DNA of 55,511 nt, from the NCBI RefSeq assembly GCF_016900095.1, contig NZ_JACJJP010000021.1, positions 1 to 55,511 on the forward strand. The letters are read 5' to 3'. Of this stretch, positions 25,072 through 35,257 are shown piece by piece. Position numbers and translations under genes: made by a program. Below the pieces are notes generated by a model. That model had not been told where the DNA came from. It made no database searches and saw nothing but the letters and a program-made list of their open reading frames with translations. Positions within the stretch are counted from its first letter, which is position 1, and each line of letters begins with the position of its first letter. This DNA is from Gemmiger formicilis (GTDB lineage Bacteria > Bacillota > Clostridia > Oscillospirales > Ruminococcaceae).

Positions 25072-26570
25072 TTTTGGTATTTCCTCTCTTTTATCTTTTC
25101 TGTTACCAGTCTCATGCACTCTGGATTAACCATAATATTTACAGCTATTCCAACAATTCCAACTACCATCGACAGAAGACATCCCCATATTATAAGATCC
25201 ATATAGTTATCGACTTGAATTTCAATTTTCTTTTCAATGAGCACTGTCGCCGTGAATAGTAAATAATTTAGTCCCAGAATTAGAATGGTTTTTCTACTAG
25301 ACCGCTGGAGAATCACTCTATCTGCCATATAGTTGCAGTATACAACCTTTAATGGTAGTGCTACCACTGTTGCTATCAGAACACCAGTAATTGAGAATCG
25401 TCTAACAAGGATAATAGAAAAAACGATATTTATGGCCGCTTCCAAAATATTCATTACTTGAGCTTCACGAATATGTCCAGCCACACCAATTAAGTTCCCT
25501 GCAACATACCTACTCCAAGATAGAATATTTACTAAAGCAAACAAAACAGGCAAAAGGGGGTATATATAATTAACATCAAAAATACCCTTTGTATATAACT
25601 TAATAAATGGAATAATTAAAACATAGGCAACGCACATAAGCATTGTCATTCCACCAACAAATACAGAATTAAAGCAATCATGAATTTTACAATACTTTCG
25701 AATATCTTCATGATAGGTTTGTCCTAATATATATCCAACCCCAGTATACACTGCATTCAACAGCACGCTGAGACTACTGAATACCATATTATATACAGAA
25801 TATACACTGGCCAGCTGTGTACTCACAAAAATCGATAGGACAACCAAGTCTGTTGAAGAAAAAATTGTCCATGTGATTTCCGTTATTATATAAGAATTCC
25901 TATCTTTCAGTTTTACATTGGGAGATGCTGCATTATAATCTATCCACGAATAATTCTTTTCAAAATATATTCGATAAAAAATCACCTTGGCAACTGTAAT
26001 TAAAAAACAGGCAAACTGAAGAAAAGCAATGTTTAACCCAGCAGCTGCCATAAAAATTTTTGCTAAATATACTGAGATCTTATTGGCAACATTGACTCCA
26101 TTATTAATGTAACCTCTACCATCTGCATTGAGAATAATGGTTTGTGTTTCAATATAATAAAACGAAATAACACCAGACAATCCTTCTAATAGTACTACAA
26201 GAAAAATTGTAAAAAAGCCAACATTGGATTTCAAAACAAATGGGAGCCCCAGCGAGAGTACAACTACAATAGCGCCATAATATAGTGTTATTTTTCGAAA
26301 GTATCTTCTGGATACGGAACAGACACAATTGATTCCCTCTGTATCGCCTTCTGAAAGTGGTTTAAACAAAGCGTTTCGCGCTGCTTGCCCAATTCCTGCT
26401 TCAAGAAGAGCCATATATGTAAAGACCTGTGTTACGGTGCTCATTAGGCCATTTACATCAGATCCATAGCTTGAGATTACAATTCTTGGAACTATAATCC
26501 CCAAAGCAAGGACCAAAAATTGCCCACCAAAGCCAAATATTACATTTTTTAACAGTTTTGATTCTTTCAC
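25068..26570 (-). CDS. Wzx-type polysaccharide flippase
   Basis: This 500-aa protein has about 12-14 membrane helices and the N-terminal pattern of MOP/PST flippases (NVIFGFGGQFLVLALGIIVPRI). It should move the undecaprenyl-linked repeat unit across the membrane for polymerisation by the Wzy-like protein at 28929-30086. It overlaps the MenD-like gene by 4 bp and belongs to the same operon. Confidence 0.88.
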   Translation of the reverse strand: MKESKLLKNVIFGFGGQFLVLALGIIVPRIVISSYGSDVNGLMSTVTQVFTYMALLEAGIGQAARNALFKPLSEGDTEGINCVCSVSRRYFRKITLYYGAIVVVLSLGLPFVLKSNVGFFTIFLVVLLEGLSGVISFYYIETQTIILNADGRGYINNGVNVANKISVYLAKIFMAAAGLNIAFLQFACFLITVAKVIFYRIYFEKNYSWIDYNAASPNVKLKDRNSYIITEITWTIFSSTDLVVLSIFVSTQLASVYSVYNMVFSSLSVLLNAVYTGVGYILGQTYHEDIRKYCKIHDCFNSVFVGGMTMLMCVAYVLIIPFIKLYTKGIFDVNYIYPLLPVLFALVNILSWSRYVAGNLIGVAGHIREAQVMNILEAAINIVFSIILVRRFSITGVLIATVVALPLKVVYCNYMADRVILQRSSRKTILILGLNYLLFTATVLIEKKIEIQVDNYMDLIIWGCLLSMVVGIVGIAVNIMVNPECMRLVTEKIKERKYQK

Positions 26571-26696
26571 TTATATCCTCTCACATAGAATATTTTATAA
26601 ATTTAACTCAGTTTATCTATCGGTCAACATTTTTAGAGATGCCTTATGTTTTTCTCAATAAGGATAAGAGCAACAAAACTATATCCAAACCAAATA

Positions 26697-27818
26697 TTAA
26701 GCCATGCTTTTTAAATAATCTAATGCGTGATCTCTTAAATCTGCCCAAGCTTTTTCAACTGTATTCCAGTCGACTTTTTCGGACTGTAGCTCCAGCTCAT
26801 CTTCGCCTTTAATGTTTTGGAACGAAAGACTTTCTAATAATTCTATTACTCGGTTATTAAAACTCCCGTCTAAATGTTTAAGTTCAAGGAAACAGTCTTT
26901 TTTAAAGATCAAACTAAAAATTGTCCCATGAAAAGAATTAGTAAACACCATTTTAGCATTATCTACAAGTTGTATAAAATCAGATGGAGCCACATCATTC
27001 TTGATTATAAATCCACGTTTCTTTTCTGCTTGTCCACGTAAAGCAGAGACCTCCATATTGCAGGCAACACAAATAACATCACAATTGTGTTTTTTGGCGA
27101 ACTCATATGCTTTATCTTGTAGCCTTTTTGTTTTTTTGACATAATAAACTAAAACATAGGGATTACTAATTGGCATATTCTGATCTTCAATTTTTTTCCA
27201 TTCTTCTCTGCTTAATAACAATGTTGGATCACAATTAACATTTGCATTGACGTTTAAAAGATCTTTGAGTATAACCTGCCCACTTTTTTCACGTACAGAA
27301 TATTTTCTATAGCCTTGTAATCTTTTAATGTACTCATCTCTTAAATCAGTGGGAACTTGCTGCATTCCAAAACTTGCCGCGTAAGAGAATCTTGGCTTAC
27401 TTTTAAAACATTCCAACGCCAAAAAATATACCGGATCAAATTCAGCACAACGGTTGTGCCATACCTGATCACTACCAGTAACAAATATATCAAAGGGTAT
27501 TTTCCCATTTAGCAATTGTTCATGTGTCTCGAAGGTTTTTTCAGTAATTAAAATATAATTCTGTATAAATTTCTCAAAATTCTTATTTCTTCTTTTCAAT
27601 ATACGCGATACTCGAATATGTCGTAACCACGTTTTGACCGGCGGATGTCTAAAAGAGAATTTCTTCGTAATATAATAATTATTTTTAAAATAATCTGGCC
27701 AGTAGTCAATAACTTTACATTCATAGCCAAGTTTATTTAATGTATAATTTAATGCATAGCATTGAAGAACTGCCCCATAATTATATGCACGATGAAATGT
27801 TAATAAACCCACTCTCAT
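26697..27818 (-). CDS. polysaccharide pyruvyl transferase family protein
   Basis: This is a 373-aa protein. Family marks are LLTFHRAYNYGAVLQCYAL at the N-terminus, FVTGSDQVWH in the middle and TNSFHGTIFSLI near the C-terminus. The family adds pyruvate ketals to sugars of exopolysaccharides. The start is placed at the ATG 27818, which matches homologues; ATG 27830 is next to AAAGGG with no spacing. It probably decorates the repeat unit made by this operon. Confidence 0.87.
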   Translation of the reverse strand: MRVGLLTFHRAYNYGAVLQCYALNYTLNKLGYECKVIDYWPDYFKNNYYITKKFSFRHPPVKTWLRHIRVSRILKRRNKNFEKFIQNYILITEKTFETHEQLLNGKIPFDIFVTGSDQVWHNRCAEFDPVYFLALECFKSKPRFSYAASFGMQQVPTDLRDEYIKRLQGYRKYSVREKSGQVILKDLLNVNANVNCDPTLLLSREEWKKIEDQNMPISNPYVLVYYVKKTKRLQDKAYEFAKKHNCDVICVACNMEVSALRGQAEKKRGFIIKNDVAPSDFIQLVDNAKMVFTNSFHGTIFSLIFKKDCFLELKHLDGSFNNRVIELLESLSFQNIKGEDELELQSEKVDWNTVEKAWADLRDHALDYLKSMA

Positions 27819-27910
27819 TCTTACTTTCATCCCTTTCACATCCACATAATACACATCATAGTTTTTCCTTCGTTCAACCTTATTGAAGTAATAGTACCCG
27901 TGATATAATT

Positions 27911-28936
27911 TTAGCCTTGTTTCACATTTTTTCTATATCGGTTTTTATTATATGCAAAAGACATTTTAGATATAATATGAATTGGAAGCATCCGACTAGC
28001 ATACATTTCTAAGCGCAAAAATTTACTCATTTGTTTTGGTTTAATTTTTTCCATTGTAAAATCCTGCTTATTCTCTTGATACCAAAGAATTGCCTCGTGA
28101 AATGACAACCGGTCTTCTCGCTGTAACCATTCATTCGCAACCAATGCATTAAAGGTCCCCCACAGAAATGATATGATTGCAGTATTAATACACTCATCCT
28201 GAGGGTACAACATTGCCTCCCCTTTAATCATCTTAAGTTGTCGGCGAGATTGCTCCAATAAATCATTTTTATATCTATGCACTGCAGATTGAGGTTGCAA
28301 ACGATAATTATATCCGCATTCATTCAATATACAAATGCTATCTATATAATGAATATATTGTAAAAGAAACTTTGCATCTTCTCCCAAATACAATGATTCG
28401 TCAAATCGTATATTGTTCTCTAAAATTATATTTTTATTGAAGAGTTTTCCCCAAACAGCCCGGAAAAAATATCCCAAAAAAATTCGCCCATAACACTCAT
28501 AGATTGTCGCAGCAACAATTTCCTCCCTACGAATTTTCTCTCCATATAAATCAGGGCTGCTTGTTTTCTTCCCATTAGCAATATATGCAGCATTCCAAAT
28601 AACCATTGATTTAAGATTGCTAGTCGCCAATTTTTCCGCTTTTGATAGAATTCCTTCTTCCAAATAATCATCGGAATCCAAAAAAGTAATCCAATCTCCG
28701 GCAGCATGCTCTATTCCAAAATTTCTAGTTTGGGAAACGCCTCCGTTTTGTTTCTTGAAATAACGTATCCTTGCGTCATTCTGAGAAAAGGAATAACATA
28801 TTTCCGCACTTTTATCTGTAGAACCATCATCAATAAGAAGCAATTCAAACTCCACATCGGTTTGCTTCAAAACGCTATTTATACATTGCTTTAGCCATTT
28901 TTCAGCATTATAAATAGGAACGATTATACTAATCAT
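27911..28936 (-). CDS. glycosyltransferase family 2
   Basis: This is a 341-aa GT-A-fold enzyme with ISIIVPIYNAEKWL, LLIDDGSTDKS, QNGGVSQTRNFGI and the metal-binding FLDSDDY (about 86-92). No transmembrane segment is evident. It overlaps the polymerase gene by 8 bp (28929-28936). It adds one sugar of the repeat unit on the cytoplasmic side; donor and acceptor are unknown. Confidence 0.92.
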   Translation of the reverse strand: MISIIVPIYNAEKWLKQCINSVLKQTDVEFELLLIDDGSTDKSAEICYSFSQNDARIRYFKKQNGGVSQTRNFGIEHAAGDWITFLDSDDYLEEGILSKAEKLATSNLKSMVIWNAAYIANGKKTSSPDLYGEKIRREEIVAATIYECYGRIFLGYFFRAVWGKLFNKNIILENNIRFDESLYLGEDAKFLLQYIHYIDSICILNECGYNYRLQPQSAVHRYKNDLLEQSRRQLKMIKGEAMLYPQDECINTAIISFLWGTFNALVANEWLQREDRLSFHEAILWYQENKQDFTMEKIKPKQMSKFLRLEMYASRMLPIHIISKMSFAYNKNRYRKNVKQG

Positions 28937-30086
28937 TCGGAACCTCCGTTCCTTTGATTATTTTACTGCCCATAGATTTAAAAACAAACGCACTTAAAAA
29001 TATCGGCATGCACAAAAATCCATTTAAGCCATGCACTTCTGTAACTCCATACAGGGCCCAAACAATAAGAAATATATTGACTTTTCCCGAATTCAGCTTT
29101 GCCAGCTTGTAAAAAATAAAAGCAAGCAAAATCAACCATATTACACCCTGGTTAACCATAAGATAAGTGTATATACAGTCAAATGTAAAGTTATTGAGCC
29201 CCCAAGTCTCATCCCATACAATCTGAAAGTCTAATAAATATTGCCCTAAAATAGATATTCCAAAATGATCCAGCGCGAATGCGCCCAATTTAATTCGTGC
29301 GTTTAATAAACTATCAATTACATAGGCTATCATTGATCCTCTTTGATATAAAAGTACTGTTCCCCATATAAACGCGAATAAAATCGGTATGCAAATTTTG
29401 GCAATAAAACTCGAGATCTTATCAAACCACGAAAAACGAAATAAATAGCATAAAAAGAGCAAAACTATGATATCAATCAACATAGTTCTTGTTTTTGTCA
29501 TGAGAACTATGACTAGTCCAAAACATCCTGTTAAAAGTAATTGAGAGGTATTTATTTTTTTAAAATTCAACCAAAGCCACATCAAAATCAAATTAAATAT
29601 ATATACCGAGAACGTATTCGGGTTACCAAAGCCAAATGTTGCTCGAAGCTGCCCTCTATCAAATATAAACAAATCAATTTCGCCCACTAAAGCAAGGATG
29701 AGTGCCGCTATGGTATGCAGAACCATTAATAATAGTTCATATTGATAGATTGTTTTAATCATTCGATCAAAATTTCTGGTTCTCGCTGCAAAACAGGCAA
29801 TAACAGTAATCAAAAATCCGTAGTTTCCTGTTTTTATTACACTAAATAAAACCACAATGCTTATTATTGCATAAACAAGCAATATTTTGTTACTATATCG
29901 CTCTCTTAAGATACACAAGGCAAATAACCCCGCCGATAAAATTGAAAGAAGCAAATCTACAGACTCACTATATGGGACAATCGAGGAAAGCGAAAATGTA
30001 ACTTTGCATATCATTAGTATTATTGCAAAATCAAAAACTGTTGTAGGCTTTCGAAGTTGCAGACTATCTATTCTCATACCTTGCAT
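28929..30086 (-). CDS. Wzy-like polysaccharide polymerase
   Basis: This 385-aa polytopic protein has about 10-12 hydrophobic segments and a longer outer loop near the C-terminus, the pattern of O-antigen or capsule polymerases. The motif GQLRATFGFGNPN resembles the conserved loop of Wzy/EpsG-type proteins. Sequence identity in this family is low, so the call rests on topology and on position between transferase genes. It overlaps the acetyltransferase gene by one base. Confidence 0.8.
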   Translation of the reverse strand: MQGMRIDSLQLRKPTTVFDFAIILMICKVTFSLSSIVPYSESVDLLLSILSAGLFALCILRERYSNKILLVYAIISIVVLFSVIKTGNYGFLITVIACFAARTRNFDRMIKTIYQYELLLMVLHTIAALILALVGEIDLFIFDRGQLRATFGFGNPNTFSVYIFNLILMWLWLNFKKINTSQLLLTGCFGLVIVLMTKTRTMLIDIIVLLFLCYLFRFSWFDKISSFIAKICIPILFAFIWGTVLLYQRGSMIAYVIDSLLNARIKLGAFALDHFGISILGQYLLDFQIVWDETWGLNNFTFDCIYTYLMVNQGVIWLILLAFIFYKLAKLNSGKVNIFLIVWALYGVTEVHGLNGFLCMPIFLSAFVFKSMGSKIIKGTEVPND

Positions 30087-30637
30087 TACCTACTTTTGTT
30101 ATTAGTATCACCCCAAAAAAATTGGTTAATGATTTCCATGGGCATATGATTATGTGGTCTTCCTACCATAGATTTATATCTCTTTTTCGCCAAATTATCT
30201 ACTGTCCCAATCACCTTTGCCGGTACCCCCCCAACGATACTTCCCGGCGGGACATCTTTTGTAACTACACTACCTGCTGCAACGATTGCATCTGGTCCGA
30301 TCTCAACATCATAAAGAATCGTAGAATCGGATCCAATTACCACATTATCATGGACCACAATCTTGCCCATGTAGAAAAGATTTTCTTCGCGAACTTGATA
30401 CTTTCCGCTTCTTTTTAACATTGTTTGAATGACATCATGTGTAATAAAATTGACATTAGCACTAACATTTACATTATTTCCAATGGAAAGAAGATATGGC
30501 TCACTAGGAATTTTAAACGGCTGATAAAGCACATCGTTCCCGATAGCATGTAAAATATTATGTTTTTTTAAATATTTTGCACGTTTTTCGCCATCTCCCA
30601 ACAATAACAGTCTTAAAATCAAAAGAAATCTTTTCAT
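30086..30637 (-). CDS. left-handed beta-helix acetyltransferase
   Basis: This 183-aa protein has hexapeptide repeats (VVHDNVVIGSDSTILYDVEIGPDAIVAAG...) and the family signature SVVTKDVPPGSIVGGVPAKVIG. It is of the serine O-acetyltransferase/sugar O-acetyltransferase type and uses acetyl-CoA. In this setting it should acetylate a sugar of the exopolymer. Confidence 0.88.
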   Translation of the reverse strand: MKRFLLILRLLLLGDGEKRAKYLKKHNILHAIGNDVLYQPFKIPSEPYLLSIGNNVNVSANVNFITHDVIQTMLKRSGKYQVREENLFYMGKIVVHDNVVIGSDSTILYDVEIGPDAIVAAGSVVTKDVPPGSIVGGVPAKVIGTVDNLAKKRYKSMVGRPHNHMPMEIINQFFWGDTNNKSR

Positions 30638-30642
30638 CTTAA

Positions 30643-31734
30643 CTACTCCTCTGGCCGTAAAATTGCATCTAACCGCTCCGAAAACGTTTGAATTGAAAAG
30701 TCTAGGGCCCGTTTTCTTGCGTTTTCTTTTATCATATTTTTTTCTTCATCGCTTTTGTTAAATATTGTTATTAAGCTGTCCGCAATTTGTTGAGTATCAT
30801 TGGGTACAAGGAATCCATTTTCCTCTGTTGTTATAATTTCAGGTATCGCTCCATGCATTCCACAAATACAAACCATCCCTGCGGCCATAGCTTCAACGAT
30901 TGTTATACCGAATCCTTCTTCCCATTCAGGGATATGGATAAAATATTCTGCAGAATGTAGAAGTTCAATAACGTCTCTACGTTCGCCCAAAAAATGAACG
31001 TTCGATAGATTTTTTTCCTTTACTAACGATTCCAACTGATTTCGATACGGGCCATCTCCTACTATTTTAAACTCATATTCTATATTTTTCGGAAGCAATG
31101 CCAGTGCTTTTAATGTGTTCTGCACGCCTTTAGGTTCTATAAGCCTTCCGACATAAATTAGCTCCGCACACTTTTCTGTTTGCTGATGTGCAATAGTTGG
31201 CACAAACTGAGCCACATCTACACCATTATAAACAACTTCAATTTTATTTTTTGGTGTCCCAAAGTAAGCCTCGCAGCTGTCTTTAACACAATTCGAAATT
31301 GCAATTACTTTTGTTGCGGATTTCAATGAGCATGATATAATTTTTTTTCTGATCCAAAGGAATCGTTTTTCAGCCGGGCACATATCATGGGCATGCGAGT
31401 GCGCATATCCTACAGTTTTTAAATATGGATATTTGATCTTCAACATCATTAAATATAGATGTGCAATCGGTGCCGAGTGATGCACAACCACAGTCTTTAC
31501 TTGATAATCTTTGCATATAGAACACAAACGCAAAAATGGTCTTATGAAATCTCGTTTTGATGCATTTAACGAGATGGCAACAGCCCCTTCGTTTTCCATT
31601 TCTTGACGGATTACACCATCATTCCATAAAAAAACAAAGACATTTTTATTTTTTGAGTACTTTGCATACCCTTCGCACAAAACTTCTATACCGCCAACAG
31701 TTCCGCCAGATAAAATGTGTAAAACGCTCCCCAT
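30643..31734 (-). CDS. glycosyltransferase family 4 type (GT-B)
   Basis: This is a 363-aa protein whose start at 31734 has AGAGAGGA 7 nt upstream; earlier ATGs are unlikely. HILSGGTVGGIE marks the N-terminal domain and HHSAPIAHLY the acceptor side. VYNGVDVAQF, YVGRLIEPKGV and the EX7E-like EWEEGFGITIVEAMAAG mark the donor-binding domain. It transfers a sugar from a nucleotide donor to the lipid-linked repeat unit. Confidence 0.92.
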   Translation of the reverse strand: MGSVLHILSGGTVGGIEVLCEGYAKYSKNKNVFVFLWNDGVIRQEMENEGAVAISLNASKRDFIRPFLRLCSICKDYQVKTVVVHHSAPIAHLYLMMLKIKYPYLKTVGYAHSHAHDMCPAEKRFLWIRKKIISCSLKSATKVIAISNCVKDSCEAYFGTPKNKIEVVYNGVDVAQFVPTIAHQQTEKCAELIYVGRLIEPKGVQNTLKALALLPKNIEYEFKIVGDGPYRNQLESLVKEKNLSNVHFLGERRDVIELLHSAEYFIHIPEWEEGFGITIVEAMAAGMVCICGMHGAIPEIITTEENGFLVPNDTQQIADSLITIFNKSDEEKNMIKENARKRALDFSIQTFSERLDAILRPEE

Positions 31735-32091
31735 TGATTTGTCCTCTCTTATTAGTTTTTCTAATGATTTGACCCGTATGAAACGCCTTCTAAAGCGAAA
31801 CATTCTAATTACTGTGGCCACCCTACCTGATAAGCTTTACGAATCTTATCTCTGAATTGCTTACTCATTCTTCAATCCATTAAACGGTTTCTAATCATGT
31901 TCTGTATTAACTAGATAAACTATATAACCCGAATTACAATTTGCCCATTTTTTCTTGTTAATCAATTCATTATTGAGCCCAAAATCATCTAATCATTTAC
32001 TTACTTTTTTAACACAATCAGTCTGAAATGCTTTATACACAATAAAAAGTCATGATTTCTCTTGCATGTCATGTGATAATAGCAATATTAT
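31735..32091. other. intergenic gap within the exopolysaccharide operon
   Basis: This is 357 bp of AT-rich sequence with no recognisable gene, promoter or terminator. It may be the scar of a lost or exchanged gene. Confidence 0.4.
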
Positions 32092-33189
32092 TCAAGTTTT
32101 TTCTCCATAAAAACTCATATAATAATTTTCTAACAACAAACAGGCATTTTTTATATTATACTCGCTATTTAGCGCAAGTTCTGGGTCTGCCTTTCGATGA
32201 AATCCCTTGTACTCCATGATATTCCTAGCCCATTCTTTTTCTGATTCCTTGAGAGAAATGAATTTTACATTCTCTGCAAATTTTACTTGCTTAGGAACTT
32301 TATCAGAGAAAACACATGGCAATCCAGCGAACTGAGCCTCTATACCAACAACCGGTATTCCCTCAAAAAAAGACGGCATAACAAAAACATCCATTGCCTG
32401 GTACAATTCATTCACATCACTTCGGTTGCCCAACATCACAACCCTTTTAGTTAATCCTAATTTTTCTATCAATTTTCTAATTTCTTCTTCTTTTTCTCCG
32501 ACACCAATAAGTACAAGCAACGCACTGTCATCCTGCATACTAATTTCCTTAAATATTTTGACTAGATAATCGTGATTTTTTTGATACGATAATCTTCCAA
32601 CATGCCCGATAATATAGTGTCCATCCCATCCTAAATTCCTCCGCTTTTTTTCTCTCACATTGGGATCATATAGGAATCTGTCCACTTCGATAGCATTTGG
32701 TATATATTGAAATTTTTTACTTCCAAAAAGAAACTCTCCCGCTTCTTTTCCGCAAGCGCAAAAATAATTAGCCACTTTTGGTATTTGAAATCGAAAATAC
32801 TGTTTAAGAAAGTACTTCATATCTCTATCGATGGAGGTATTATGGCTATGGGCAATACGTACGGGAACACCAGCCTTTTTTGCTGCAAGTAACGGCAAAA
32901 AACTCATGGAATCAATGTGAGAATGTACAATTTTGTATTCTGGATGTTCTTTAAAAAAATCCCTCATATATCTAAAATATTTAGGAAAATTCTGAGGATA
33001 CAGCCTCGGTGCATAGTAAATTCTTCCACCCAGTGCTTCGATTTCATCATCGTAATCACTTCGATATGGACGATGTGTAAGGAAGTCGAATTGGATTTTA
33101 TTTCTATCAATATGTCGATAATAATTCATAAGCATCGTTTCCAGCCCTGCGCGATGCATATCATTAACACATTGTAATACCCTAATCAA
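32092..33189 (-). CDS. glycosyltransferase family 4 type (GT-B)
   Basis: This is a 365-aa protein. A TTG start at 33189 with GGGGGAGGA just upstream gives an N-terminus MIRVLQCVNDMHRAGLETM that matches the family; an ATG 11 codons upstream is less likely. HSHNTSIDRDMKYFLKQYFR, IPNAIEVDRF, HVGRLSYQKNHDYL and FEGIPVVGIEAQFAGLPCV are the usual landmarks of EpsF-like transferases. It is part of the repeat-unit assembly line. Confidence 0.92.
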   Translation of the reverse strand: MIRVLQCVNDMHRAGLETMLMNYYRHIDRNKIQFDFLTHRPYRSDYDDEIEALGGRIYYAPRLYPQNFPKYFRYMRDFFKEHPEYKIVHSHIDSMSFLPLLAAKKAGVPVRIAHSHNTSIDRDMKYFLKQYFRFQIPKVANYFCACGKEAGEFLFGSKKFQYIPNAIEVDRFLYDPNVREKKRRNLGWDGHYIIGHVGRLSYQKNHDYLVKIFKEISMQDDSALLVLIGVGEKEEEIRKLIEKLGLTKRVVMLGNRSDVNELYQAMDVFVMPSFFEGIPVVGIEAQFAGLPCVFSDKVPKQVKFAENVKFISLKESEKEWARNIMEYKGFHRKADPELALNSEYNIKNACLLLENYYMSFYGEKT

Positions 33190-33339
33190 GAGTTCCTCCC
33201 CCATTTTCAATGCTCTAGACACTACTTATTTTTCGTGCATACGCTTTTTATCATTTGTATTTTCTTATGCGAGACCAATTTTTCTTCTATTGCTTTCGCC
33301 AATCGCCAGCTATGTAAATTTTAGTACATGAAAGACTTT

Positions 33340-34482
33340 TTAGGATTTTTCGTAAAGAGATAATATTCTTTGAGTAATATCGTCCCATTCATATTTATGG
33401 CAAATAAAATCTGCCGCTGCATCTTTATATTTTTGGACCATTGCTGGGTCGTCGCAAAGCCTTTGTAATTTTTCTTTCAGGTCTTCCACGTTACTCTTTT
33501 GGAAGGTGACAGCCTTATCCTCCACCACCTCTGCGCATTCCGCTATGTCAGATACCACGCAGCAATTTCCGTAACTCATAGCCTCTAGCAAACTGAGGGG
33601 CATTCCTTCCAAATCAGAAGGCAGCAAATAAAGATAGGCGTTGCTGTATAGTTCTTCCAACATCTGCCCGGCCACAAATCCCGTGAAGATAATCCTGTCA
33701 TTCCCGGCAGCAAGGGCTTGAATCTCCCGCATAAAATCGTCAGTATCCGAGGAGCCTCCAGCAATTACTAACTTTTTATCAGTATGTAATTCCTTATAGG
33801 CTTGAATCAAATAACGAAGACCTTTTTCTGGAACAATGCGGCCCAAAAATAGAAGATATCCATCCTTATCAATCCCGAATTTATTTTTGATCAAATTTGC
33901 CTTGCGCAACACTGGCCGATTCACGCCATTCGGGATAAAAAGAGTCTCTCTGCCATACGTTTTCCGGAAGTATTCCTGCACGCCTTTGCTCAGCACAATA
34001 ATCTCATCCGCATACTTGACAGCCATCTTTTCACCTAGATGGATATACTTGGAGCCAAATCCATTCTGCCATTTTTCTCGCTGCCAGTCCAAACCATGAA
34101 TGGTTACCACACACCGCTTTCCAAAAAGCTTAGGAAGCCAAATCATCGCACAAGGACCCTCAGCATGGAAGTGTACCACATCGTACTTTCCAAAAGCGGC
34201 TTGCAATGCCGCAAAGAAACTAGAGGTCATAGCTGCAAGACCCTTTTTGTCCAAAGTGGGAACGGTTATAAGGCGCACCCCTTTATACTGACTTATCTTC
34301 CTAGTATCGAACTCCTTACCACTTACATGGTGTCCTCCACGATTAAAGCAAGTAACGGAATAGCCCAAAGCCGCCATTCTGGTGGACAACTCCTCCACCA
34401 CAATCTCAATGCCGCCCTCGCGGGATGGAATCCGCTTGTGGCCAAGCATTGCTATCTGTAATTTTTCTTTATCCTTTTTCAA
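33340..34482 (-). CDS. DUF1972-type glycosyltransferase, probably a rhamnosyltransferase
   Basis: This is a 380-aa GT-B enzyme and the first gene of the operon. The N-terminus LGHKRIPSREGGIEIVVEEL is the DUF1972 signature found in early-acting transferases such as the capsular rhamnosyltransferases of streptococci. The donor domain shows IPNGVNRP, FLGRIVPEKGLRYL and PSDLEGMPLSLLEAMSYG. As first gene it may act right after the priming sugar, but no priming transferase is encoded nearby. Confidence 0.9.
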   Translation of the reverse strand: MKKDKEKLQIAMLGHKRIPSREGGIEIVVEELSTRMAALGYSVTCFNRGGHHVSGKEFDTRKISQYKGVRLITVPTLDKKGLAAMTSSFFAALQAAFGKYDVVHFHAEGPCAMIWLPKLFGKRCVVTIHGLDWQREKWQNGFGSKYIHLGEKMAVKYADEIIVLSKGVQEYFRKTYGRETLFIPNGVNRPVLRKANLIKNKFGIDKDGYLLFLGRIVPEKGLRYLIQAYKELHTDKKLVIAGGSSDTDDFMREIQALAAGNDRIIFTGFVAGQMLEELYSNAYLYLLPSDLEGMPLSLLEAMSYGNCCVVSDIAECAEVVEDKAVTFQKSNVEDLKEKLQRLCDDPAMVQKYKDAAADFICHKYEWDDITQRILSLYEKS

Positions 34483-34648
34483 AAAGAAAATCTTCTCCTT
34501 CCCACATCAAGGTTGCGTAAAAACACTCCGTTGTTTTTACCAAGCTTCCTTCCCTTTATATTCCTTAATGGAAAAGAAATTATTACATATCTATGTCCAA
34601 GATAATGTGAACAATCAATTCCCCAAAATCCTACAAAAAATCACTATA

Positions 34649-34677
34649 ATTATATTATTTACGGCGGACCTATGCAA
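34649..34677 (-). promoter_or_regulatory. exopolysaccharide operon promoter
   Basis: On the minus strand TTGCAT (34677-34672) and TATAAT (34654-34649) are separated by 17 bp. The predicted start lies about 160 bp upstream of the first glycosyltransferase. Confidence 0.7.
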
Positions 34678-35257
34678 GGTACGGATTTTCAAAAAATCGA
34701 CGCTATTTCCCACTTCTTTTCAGTTGTTTTGCGACCTTCTCTCGCAAAAAATAGAAGATCGGGTTGATGAAAAAATACACCGTACAACACCGCTAAAAGC
34801 TTTACTTAAAGGGATTCCAAACAGGGTAGCAAGCTGTCTTTTGGGGAGGGTACGCCCAGTTCCACCCCATCACCGCCTTTCCACCGCTCCCTCTGCCTGG
34901 CATGGCTTTCCCATCTATTTTTCTCAAATGGATAGCCACCAGGCAGGCCGAAGGGGCTTCCCAAGTGGAAGTCCCTTCGGCTCTGGGTTTCCAATAGGGG
35001 CGAGCAGCAGCCCTGTTGGCACACGACTTTGCTTGCAAAGTCTAGTGTGTTATACCTTTGCCGGACAGCTGCTGCCTTCCAAGTCATTCATGCCATCCAT
35101 GACACGCAACCATAATTGTATGTACCAACAAAAGGTGCCGGGAGGTGCGTCGCGTTATGCGACGCACCTCCCGGCATTTCTGCTGTCTGGCAAAGGTATA
35201 TAAAATCCTCGTTTCCGCCGCAGCGATACCTCGGGAATGCCCTGCGGTTCCGTTCCG
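34678..35257. other. 580-bp intergenic region with strong hairpins
   Basis: No convincing gene is present. A 15-bp stem with one G-U pair (34951-34965 with 34971-34985) and several G-rich short repeats occur in 34800-35090. The region looks like a structured RNA or repeat rather than a gene. Confidence 0.4.
35136..35176. terminator. very strong bidirectional hairpin
   Basis: A perfect 18-bp stem (35136-35153 with 35159-35176) has a 5-nt loop. It is followed by TTTCTG on the plus strand and CCTTTTGTTGG on the minus strand. It separates the sigma-factor gene (ending at 35258) from the exopolysaccharide operon. Confidence 0.7.
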
